A stretch of DNA of 64,000 bases, from contig JAGUCH010000006.1 in NCBI GenBank assembly GCA_019096065.1, positions 7,088,001-7,152,000 of the forward strand. The letters run 5' to 3'. The position numbers were made by a program, and so were the translations under genes. Under the pieces are notes generated by a model. That model saw only the letters and a program-made list of their open reading frames with translations. It ran no database searches and had not been told where the DNA came from. Below, one piece after another: positions 55,011 through 64,000 of this stretch (position 1 is the stretch's first letter; each line of letters begins with the position of its first letter). Source of the stretch: Paracyclopina nana (Eukaryota > Arthropoda > Copepoda > Cyclopoida > Cyclopettidae).

Positions 55011-56046
55011 TCCATTAGGATCAAGCATAGCACTTTTGAAAACAAGATGATTTTTCGGTCTGATTTCTGGTTTTTTCGGTATCAAATAAAACACATCTAT
55101 ACCATCTGACTGGTTGGACTAACAATGCAATCTAACTCTAGGTGCCATAAAGATGGCTATTGATGACTTTCAACTTGCTTGGGTTGGCAATGATCATGTG
55201 AAACAATACTGGATTCATCCAGGTTGCTCAGATCGCTAAATTACATGCCAAAAAATGTAGGGTAACTCAATGGTTAACCTGAACCAACCTGAAAACTTGG
55301 TCAGTGAGGCGTCAGGTTGTGCCTACAGTGCTCTCTTTCCTCATTTTATTTGTACGAAATCAGTACCAAACACAATGTGTTCTTATTCAGCATTCTCATT
55401 TTCTGACTTGGGCAAAAACTGTGTACATAATCAGCATTAAATCAATACCCACCTGAATTACTGGCTGTATGAAATCGGTATTTTTTCTGTATCTGTGTGG
55501 TCAGTGGCTGACAATAACCATCCTTGATTTGTACTTAATACATAATTAATACTTGACAGAGTATTTTCAATTTTGAAAAAATGCATTTGTGAATTTTATC
55601 TGATGGCAAAAATTCAAATTACTTATCAACTAAGCATAAAATAATTATCTTATAATTCATATTACATCAATGGAATGCAGGCATGATGACAATTATCATA
55701 CTTTTAAAGTCGTAGCATTAATTTTTAAATTTCAGTATTGGCAAAATCATTTGTATATAAGACGGATATTATCATTAGTACGGGTAGAAAATTTGTAGTT
55801 AATCAGTCGTAATTTTCTTTGTTTGCCTGGATTAGCCTGTTTTGCTAAGGCAATTGCAGTACGCATGAAAATGGTAGCCAAAGCAACGCAAATTGCTTGA
55901 ATATGTGGGTTGGGAAATCAAATTTTCATACGGTCAATTGGCTGGAAATCAATAGAATTTACGTACTAGTTAACATGCAGTGTTTCTGTGGCATAAAGGC
56001 TCACGTGTATAATGTGGCCAAACTGAGGAACCTTTTTAGTATCATC
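55011..56046. other. Intergenic DNA between the paralogues
   Basis: AT-rich with no exon recognised. The open frame before 56047 (from 55897) probably represents 5' untranslated sequence of the next gene. Confidence 0.45.
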
Positions 56047-58238
56047 ATGGACTTGAAAGTAGCAATAACAGCCTTCTTTTGCCTTGCTCTCACAACCTCT
56101 GAATTTTCAATTTCAATTGAGAAATTTGTCAGGGCTCCAATAGCAAAGTCAAATTATGTTCCCTTTATCACGGCCACAAGGGATAACATTCACTCTGTAA
56201 TTGAGTGCTGCTTAATGTGCAAGGCTCAATCTGGTTGCGATGGCTGTAAGTTTTCGCTATCCTCAAAGACTTGCTATTTGGTGGACTTTAGTGGGGTTTC
56301 CAATGGTGACATCTCTGCTGCTGATGGATTGGACAACAGTGGCTTGCTCATTACAGGTCAGTGGACAGAATGGTCAAGTTGGTCCACTTGTGATGAGGCA
56401 ACGCTCACCAACACAAGGAACCGAACTTGCATGGCCCCATTCATTGGTGACTTGCATTGCTCCAATGGTGGAGAAACTTCAAGCACTGAGACCAGAACCT
56501 GTGGTGAGAGCCTTCATCCCAATTACAGTTGCTATCATACCTTGTCAATTCTGTATGTTATATGAGTCCTACTACAGTTGACGACGCTGACCAACTGAGA
56601 CACTTTCGTGATCATAAACAACTGTCTACTAGGGCCAACTGGCTTGACGGACCTGGACGACAACCCACTAGTTTGTCCTGATGCTTGCAAACCATGACCA
56701 ACAGGCACAACGATTCTGGCCCATGACCAACTCATCAACTAGTCAATTCTAGCTGACTGAATTAGCTTTGCGCCGACTCCAAGCTGTCAGCAACCTTCGT
56801 GAGTCCTTCAAGGGCCTCAATGGTTACCAATGTCATCTAGTGATGCACATTAAATATGGGATTCCTACATCTCGGATGATTTAGGTTTAACAGGTTGCGA
56901 TACTAATTCAGTTGGCTAGAATTGACTCATCGATGAGTTGGTCATGGGCCAGAAACGTTAGGCCAGTTGGTCATGGTTTGCAAGCATCAGGACAAACTAG
57001 TGGGCTGTCGTCCAGGTCCGTCAAGCCAGTTGATCCTGGTGAACAGTTGGTCATGTTCCCGATATGTCTAGTACAGTGTATTTCATAGTGGGTCCATCTC
57101 ATTCAAATAGTCTTTCAGTGCTTCATTTGCTGGTTGTGCACTTCGATGGATTCGTTGAAGACTTTTCGCTGGACCCAATCCAGTCTCCGGCAGTGACCAC
57201 CTACCCCGCAACTTTCCCTAACATAGGCCCTTACAGTGGCTTCTTGATGACAAGTGATCGTCAGTTGTACATGCTTGAAACTCAAGGTCAAACTCGGATC
57301 TACAAGTGGGGCTTTGACAGCCAGTTGCCAGCACTACAGAGTGGTGCAATGCCAGTTCATGGGGAATATCCAGCAGTTACATCAACAAGCCAAGCAATTT
57401 ACTTGTTTGGAGGAACACCAAGTACAATTAAATGCCACATTTTAGTGACCACAACTTTTGAGGTTGGACACCTTTTTTTGGCATAGTCCAGAATTGTGTC
57501 CAAGCTGAAGCAAGCTAGATGTGATTTCAATTTTGCCATTGCAGGTATGAATCTGACTGATGAATATGTGGTGGGTAGTAGTGGGCCTACTTCAATCACG
57601 GGTGGAATTCCTACTAGGCTTGGTTGTGCTGCAGCTGTTCCAGGTGATGATGCAGTCATCTATATCTCTGGTGGGGACAAGTGGACCGGTGGAAGAACTA
57701 ACTTGGTTTGGACCTTCAACACGATCACCAGGGCCTTTGCTGAGCGGACTTTTATTCCTACTGCGAGCAATACTAGCATTGCTACCCACAGTTGTGCTGG
57801 TGTCATTGCTTCAAATGGCCAAAAGGTAATATAGTATTTGTCAAACCTAAAATGTTAAAATGTGTCCAGCCTAAAACTGCATTGCTGACAGTCACAAAAT
57901 TAAATTTGTCTTCACCTTATACCTATTTACTGTAGGCCTATGTGGTGCTTGGAGGCTCGTTAGGTGACAGCTCTCAGATTGATAGAACTGCTGATGTATA
58001 CATGTACTACATTGACCTCAACCAATGGACCAGACTGGCATCCTTGCCACAACTATGCCACCATTCCACATCCATCTACCATGGAGGTTACATTTATTTA
58101 TCCGGAGATAACTTTTACAAAGAGCCATATGCAGTGGTGAGGATCAAACCAGACCCTGCTCTGACCACGTGGGAAACACTGGGATACCTCACTAAAGGCA
58201 CTCCATTGCAGCCCATTCTCCAACCTTACTATCCTTAG
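56047..58238 (+). CDS. Secreted PAN-TSP1-kelch protein, four exons
   Basis: 447-aa secreted protein of unknown role, probably in adhesion or recognition. Exons 56047-56503, 57119-57421, 57545-57825, 57936-58238; lengths sum to 448 codons and phases 1, 1, 0 agree. Signal peptide MDLKVAITAFFCLALTT. PAN/apple-like part at residues about 25-95 (IECCLMCKAQSGCDGCKF, CYLVDF). A thrombospondin type-1 repeat follows (WTEWSSWSTC...RNRTCMAPF). From about residue 155 there are kelch-type blades with repeated double-Gly motifs (IYLFGG, VIYISGGDKW, VVLGGSLGD, GGYIYLSGD). A segment DFSLDP..SPAVTTYPATFP precedes the blades. The ATG at 56047 starts the signal peptide; an upstream in-frame extension is ignored. 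Exon 1 is taken as unbroken across LLITGQW. Intron 1 contains a foldback. A degraded paralogue lies just upstream. Confidence 0.85.
56625..57055. repeat. Foldback repeat in intron 1 of the kelch gene
   Basis: Left part (about 56625-56765) and right part (about 56908-57055) are inverted copies: GGACCTGGACGACA / TGTCGTCCAGGTCC, ACTAGTTTGTCCTGATGCTT / AAGCATCAGGACAAACTAGT, ATGACCAACTCATC / GATGAGTTGGTCAT. Probably a small non-autonomous transposon. Confidence 0.82.
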
Positions 58239-58514
58239 CCCAAATATGAAGCTTCAACCTAACAAACTTACTTAAGACTGCTTGATTGATCGATTGTTTT
58301 ATTTTTTTTTTTTTTTACTTAATGCGCCAGGCAAATTGGGGGCCACTTCTAGGAAAAAATATCTAGCTAATTTGACCAAAGCAGAAAACAATATGCATAG
58401 CTTTGTCTCTGCTGGGCACATTTGCATATTTAATGGCTACTATGGAAACTTATAGCTTTTTAGTCAGCACTCACTTCCCACGCTTGAAAATGCTACATCA
58501 TTTATGAGTTAAAT

Positions 58515-58999
58515 TCAGACAGTCAGCAATGAAAATCTCATTTGGCACACATGATAGGCTTCCTCCTCATGTGGATCGAATCCAAACCTATCCAATGATT
58601 TGCCTGACATTTCATAGGAAGCTCCCACTATTTTTTCCCATTTTCCTAACACATTTGTCATTTCATATATCATCCACAGAAACCTTATTGTCATTTCACA
58701 TTTCATCCAAAGAAACCTTATTGAAATACATGATGAAATGTACTTAAGTAAACCACTAGGGCCACTTTGGCCAATTTCTGAAGTGCCACAATGCACCCAG
58801 TGCGTATCATTTCTCCGGACTTTATTGTTAAGCATAAGGTCGAGATCAAAATTATTAGCACTTTTAATGTGATAGTAGTACTTTCTACTTTCGATCATTT
58901 TCTGGCACTTATCACACTTTTTTGTTATGATTTGACTCAGAGATGTCGCATTTTGGTAAATTTTGTCGCAGTAGGTGCACATCAGAGCATCATCCTTTC
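58515..58999 (-). CDS. Possible terminal exon with a CXXC...CXXC zinc-binding motif
   Basis: A 161-codon open stretch after a good acceptor (TATTTCTATTTAG). It encodes CTYCDKIYQNATSLSQ..KKCDKCQKM, two CXXC pairs about 19 residues apart, as in many zinc ribbons, and then an unrecognised tail with a short internal repeat (IRFLWMKCEMTIRFLWMIYE). Upstream exons would lie in or beyond the telomeric-type array. It could also be a fragment of a transposon protein. Weakly supported. Confidence 0.3.
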
Positions 59000-59118
59000 C
59001 TAAATAGAAATATATATAAGTCATTTGCAATAATGCTCAAATCACATAAGGATAGTCAAAAATAGGACTTCTTTGATTCAAATAAAGCATTTCTTGTGCA
59101 GACTTGCAGTCAAAACCT

Positions 59119-60432
59119 AGGTTAGGTTAGGTTAGGTTAGGTTAGGTTAGGTTAGGTTAGGTTAGGTTAGGTTAGGTTAGGTTAGGTTAGGTTAGGTTAG
59201 GTTAGGTTAGGTTAGGTTAGGTTAGGTTAGGTTAGGTTAGGTTAGGTTAGGTTAGGTTAGGTTAGGTTAGGTTAGGTTAGGTTAGGTTAGGTTAGGTTAG
59301 GTTAGGTTAGGTTAGGTTAGGTTAGGTTAGGTTAGGTTAGGTTAGGTTAGGTTAGGTTAGGTTAGGTTAGGTTAGGTTAGGTTAGGTTAGGTTAGGTTAG
59401 GTTAGGTTAGGTTAGGTTAGGTTAGGTTAGGTTAGGTTAGGTTAGGTTAGGTTAGGTTAGGTTAGGTTAGGTTAGGTTAGGTTAGGTTAGGTTAGGTTAG
59501 GTTAGGTTAGGTTAGGTTAGGTTAGGTTAGGTTAGGTTAGGTTAGGTTAGGTTAGGTTAGGTTGGGTTGGGTTAGGTTAGGTTAGGTTAGGTTAGGTTAG
59601 GTTGGGGTTAGGTTAGGTTAGGTTAGGTTAGGTTAGGTTAGGTTAGGTTAGGTTAGGTTAGGTTAGGTTAGGTTAGGTTAGGTTAGGTTAGGTTAGGTTA
59701 GGTTAGGTTAGGTTAGGTTAGGTTAGGTTAGGTTAGGTTAGGTTAGGTTAGGTTAGGTTAGGTTAGGTTAGGTTAGGTTAGGTTGGGTTAGGTTAGGTTG
59801 GGGTTAGGTTAGGTTAGGTTAGGTTAGGTTAGGTTAGGTTGGGTTAGGTTAGGTTAGGTTAGGTTAGGTTAGGTTAGGTTAGGTTAGGTTAGGTTAGGTT
59901 AGGTTAGGTTAGGTTGGTTTGGGTTAGGTTAGGTTAGGTTAGGTTAGGTTAGGTTAGGTTAGGTTAGGTTAGGTTAGGTTAGGTTAGGTTAGGTTAGGTT
60001 AGGTTAGGTTAGGTTAGGTTAGGTTAGGTTAGGTTAGGTTAGGTTAGTTGGGTTAGGTTAGGTTAGGTTGGGATTGGGATTAGGTTAGGTTAGGTTAGGT
60101 TAGGTTAGGTTAGGTTAGGTTAGGTTAGGTTAGGTTAGGTTGGGGTTAGGTTAGGTTAGGTTAGGTTAGGTTAGGTTAGGTTAGGTTAGGTTAGGTTAGG
60201 TTAGGTTAGGTTGGGTTAGGTTAGGTTGGGTTGGGGTTAGGTTGGTTAGGTTAGGTTAGGTTAGGTTAGAGTTAGGTTAGGTTAGGTTAGGTTAGGTTAG
60301 GTTAGGTTAGGTTAGGTTAGGTTAGGTTAGGTTAGGTTAGGTTAGGTTAGGTTAGGTTAGGTTAGGTTAGGTTAGGTTAGGTTAGGTTAGGTTAGGTTAG
60401 GTTAGGTTAGGTTAGGTTAGGTTAGGTTAGGT
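59119..60432 (+). repeat. (TTAGG)n telomere-type array
   Basis: About 1.3 kb of the arthropod telomere unit with the G-rich strand on +, so a telomere in this orientation would end to the right. Variants (GGTTGGG, GGTTGGGGTTA, GGATTGGGATTA, GTTGGTT) cluster between about 59560 and 60250; the outer parts are nearly perfect. Unique sequence continues on both sides, so this is interstitial or subtelomeric here. Confidence 0.97.
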
Positions 60433-63400
60433 TAAGTTAACCTAAGCGATGATCGGTGTATCTTCCGTACTTTGCGGCCGAACGGGTTGCCACTCAGCAA
60501 AATTTCATTAATACAAAAGGACCCGATTTTTGTGCTCTACATTTGATATTTTATGAGTCTTGAAGATTCACCTACGTTTTTGGCCGCAAAGTTGAAAAAA
60601 CCGTTTCGCCCTAATAAATACCGATGATCACTGTATCTTCCGTGGATTGCTCGCCCACGGGTTGCCACTGGGCCTTGCCCTTTATATCCTGAGCATTTCA
60701 GCCCATGCCCTACAACTTCTATTAGTAAAGTTTTTAATTCTACCTACCAGTTTTGGCCGCTCGCTTCATAACGATCATCGTTTTAACCCGATTTTTCACT
60801 TTTTGGCCTCCATTTTCAACTTTGAGGCCAGGGTTGACCCCATTTTTGTAGGTAGAATGGGCTGAAAAAAAACACCCGAACTGATTTAATCATCTGGGAA
60901 CCCGATGGCGTTGGTCCCGGGCCCCAGTGGCAACCCGTTGGCCCGCAATCCACGGAAGATACACTTAAATCTTGCAGCCTGAACCCGCCAAGATTCAGAA
61001 GGAGTGGCCCAGGGGCCACACCCTTTGAATCTTATTATGAAACTTGGGCTCTGGGAACCCCAATCAGTTGTCAAAGTCGGGTTAGGACCCGATCTCGGGG
61101 TGCTTTATTAGTGAACTGCACTTTTTGACATAATGCCACCCCCCAGGTGGAGGTCAACTTCTACGTGGGGTGGCCTATCGGGTCGGCTGAGGTGTCCTCG
61201 GACAGGTTTTCAGGGGTGGGGAATCCAAATCTGCCATCAGATTGGCGCTAGCTCCACTCCTAGTACCCGCAGGGTCCCAAATGGGGTACCCTATGTACCC
61301 CAACTACCTCTTGGGGGGGTCTGACCCCGATGACCCATTAATAAAAGTTACTCCCCTTGACCCCAGCTTTCGTTTGACGTATCGCGCGACCCGATCGGAC
61401 CGCTAATAGCGAAAAAGGGCATTTTGCCCTCTCGGGTGTACCCCGGGGCTCGGGGCAACTTGGCCATACTTTGAGATATCGGGGCGTGCTCGGTGTCCAC
61501 GGTATGGTTTTTGGGGGCGCTGAACCCGATTCTGGACTCAGATTTGGGCTACGAGGACCCGGTCCGCGACCCCGACTTGGGGCGTCACCCCCAAACTTTA
61601 ACCCGCTCTAAATGGCTCAATTTTCATCCAAATTCAATGAAACTTTGGATTCTGGCTCCCAGCACTTTCCTCTATGGAGCCAACTCAGCACAGTCAGCTG
61701 ATTTCAAAACTGCTGAGTCGTTTTCTCAGCACTCGGTAGAGCCGGAACGGTAAGAGATATCAAAAAACTTATTTAGCAAAAGTTGCTCAGCACCTCAAAA
61801 TATGTAAATATACCAAATCTCAGCATCTCAGTAAAGCGACTCAGCACCCCAAAACAGAGAGATACAGCAAAGTCATTGAAGCAAAAGTTGTTGCAAATAA
61901 ATCACTGAGTTCAGAACTGGTCTTGTTTTTTAGATAGGCCGCTTTTTACGAAATCGTCGAAAAATCCATAAGGCCTTGGCCTTGGGAAAACTCGACTTTT
62001 ACCCAAGCCCTCGAATGGACTTGGCTTTGAAGTACAAAGTTGTAGAGGAGCTCAGCGCGACTTCATAACAGTAAATGGATTCTCTCTGTGACGCTCCGTT
62101 GCTGAGATATCGATCGTCAAAGTTTACTGCTGCTGAGCCCCCTGAAAAAGTGCACTTTTTGGCTGAGTTCTCCGATTGAGCTGAGACTTGGTACAAATGA
62201 TCTACTAGATGCCATGAGTCAGCACACCAAAGGATTTGGTGCTCAGCAGCTCAGCAGCGGAGTTATTCAGCCAGATATGCTCAGCATAAAACCCTGCTCA
62301 GCAGAGAACCAGCTGAGCTGGGATAAAATCTGATGACACTTTCTAATAGCCCATAAGACAGTGATCATTTATCAGTAAAGACATTTCATATATCTCAGCA
62401 CTCTGCTGAGTTATTAAGCAAAAACCTGAAAATGGGGTCAAATGGGAGGCTGAATAACTCCGCTGCTGAGCGTTTTTGGGTATATGTTTACTTGGGATTA
62501 TCTGCTCAGATTGTGACGGAGAACAATCGTACCAAGTTTCAGCTCAATCGGAGCACTTTGAAAAATCGGCCACTTTTTCTAAGGCTACCCCCTTGGGAAA
62601 ACTCGACTTTTTCCCAAGTCATTTTATGGACTTGACTTTGAAGTACAAAGTTGTAGAGGAGCTCAGCCTGACTTCAAAACAGTAAATTGAAGTGCGCTGA
62701 GACGCTCCATTGCTGAGATACCTCTGAGCTCTCAGCAGTACTAAAGGTCGGACTTTAAAGTGGACTTAGCGACTTGGCTATGAAGTACAAACTTGTTGGG
62801 TTGCTCATGACAAGCTCAGAACAGTAAATGGATTTCTGCTGAGACGCTCCGTTGCTGAGATATTGATGCGCCATGACAACTGTCCCTTCCATGGATTGCG
62901 GGCCAACGGGTTGCCACTCAGCTGATATTTTTGAATCCTGAGTACTTGAGGACCTTGTCTACAACTTATATTAGCAAAGTTTTTGAATCTACCTATGAAA
63001 TTTAAAGTAAACGATTTTCAAAGTTCAGCAGTACAGTGCTGAGATCGATCGTGAGTATATGCTGAGATATGAAGTTGACTATGAAGTACAAAGTTGTAGA
63101 GTAGCTCAGCCTGACTTCAGAACCGTAAATTGATGTGTGCTGAGACTCTCCGTTGCTGAGATAGCGCTGAGCTCTGAGCACTATATGACTTCGCCAATGA
63201 AAGTGGGTTTAGAGACTTGGACCACTAATAAAAGTGATAGAGAATGTCAAGACGAATTCATGGAGTCAAATAGAAGTAAGCTGAGACTCTCCGTTGCTGA
63301 GATATCGCGCGCCGCCATTACCGCCAAATGGCAGCCACTACATAGAGCGTTTCGTTCAGAATTAGCGGGTCCAAAAGTGGAGATATCAAGTTTGCTATGA

Positions 63401-64000
63401 AGTAAAAGTAGTTTTTGCTGAGTCTCTGGATTCCACAAATGTAAACAGTTTTAAAATCGGACAACTACGAGCGGAGATAGCGCTGAGCGCTCAGCAGTAC
63501 AAGTAAGCGGACTAGGACGTGGACTTGTGGACTTGGCTTTGAAGTACAAAGTGGTAGAGGAGCTCAGCACAACTTCAGAAAAGTAAATTGATCCGAGCTG
63601 TGACGCTCCGTTGCTGAGATATGGCTCCCCGAAGTTTACTATATAGAGTTTGTTTACTTTTGCATTTTGGGCCCGAATTTGGCTTATTTTGGGGCTTAAA
63701 ACTGCCCGAAATACGAGAATTCTTGCTGCCAAGTCTTCCACTTATTGTTTTCTTTGACTTTTTCAAGTATTTGAGGACTTTACAGCTTTCTACAGTGGAA
63801 TTTTCCGCGAAAAACGGATCGCGTCAAATTTCGAGCGATCAAATTAAAGTCGGTCTACGGCCTTTGACACCTTGAAACCTTGTAGAGGAGGTTGCCCTGA
63901 CTTCATAGCAACAAATTTGAGCCAGATATCTGGTCTAGAACCGGAGATATCGCGCGCCAAAGTTTTCGCTTAATAGCAGCCTAACTGCTGAGTTTTACGG
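60433..64000. repeat. Repeat-module region beside the telomere-type array
   Basis: No gene recognised. Module A (TCTTCCGTGGATTGC..CGGGTTGCCACT) occurs near 60469, 60636 and 62885 and inverted at 60926-60964. Module B (GAAGTACAAAGTTGTAGAGG.AGCTCAGC ... GCTCCGTTGCTGAGATA) occurs at about 62027, 62638, 62782, 63080 and 63539, with partial copies. CTCAGCA words are frequent throughout. The part 60.9-61.6 kb is GC-rich. The area resembles a mosaic subtelomere or a decayed unknown repeat family. Confidence 0.7.

Overview
The window looks like nuclear DNA of an arthropod. The evidence is a 1.3 kb run of the arthropod telomere unit (TTAGG)n, spliced genes with short introns, arthropod-style TATA/Inr promoters, and animal-only domain mixes (LNR, C-type lectin, PAN, TSP1, kelch, BAH). 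The many secreted lectin-like proteins and the chitin-binding domain would fit a crustacean, but the species cannot be fixed from this sequence. Host DNA is AT-rich and full of short-period tandem repeats. No CRISPR, bacterial operon or convincing tRNA/rRNA gene was seen.

Layout: 1-5998 is gene-free with three tandem arrays. 6003-15252 is one almost complete, GC-rich Ty3/gypsy-type LTR retrotransposon with an envelope gene. Its two 245-bp LTRs look identical and are flanked by a 4-bp duplication (TCGT), so it inserted recently. It shows an LTR promoter and poly(A) signal, a primer site, a structured leader with three related hairpins, an internal TATA/Inr, a probable intron directly after the gag ATG, and a textbook -1 frameshift site between gag and pol. 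Env follows pol. Pol is broken by one base in the integrase.

18.7-31.7 kb holds two tandem calmodulin-like EF-hand genes on the + strand. The second intron of the first one contains a complete antisense gene (19125-23484) for a secreted chitin-binding/PAN/Pro-rich/C-type-lectin protein. 33.5-34.8 kb carries a secreted-type LNR-LNR-LNR-CTLD-LNR gene. 36.1-42.1 kb (- strand) is a complete eight-exon gene for a 1227-aa Tudor-like/BAH chromatin protein of the winged eye/TNRC18/BAHCC1 type, with two mariner-like MITEs in its last intron.

42.3-51.7 kb has no convincing gene and is a succession of simple tandem arrays. 51.9-58.2 kb holds a tandem gene pair for PAN-TSP1-kelch proteins: the first copy is a pseudogene (element insertion, stops, lost exons), the second is an intact four-exon gene. 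After it come a possible zinc-finger exon on the - strand, the (TTAGG)n block at 59.1-60.4 kb with palindromic borders, and 3.5 kb of repeated modules that look subtelomere-like.

A cross-cutting point: the four single-base or two-base breaks that can be localised in otherwise good host genes, and the one in pol, all lie in homopolymer runs of at least four bases. Sequence-length errors are therefore at least as likely as true gene death. Exon models come from splice-site and phase reasoning by eye; phases and total lengths agree as stated in each entry.
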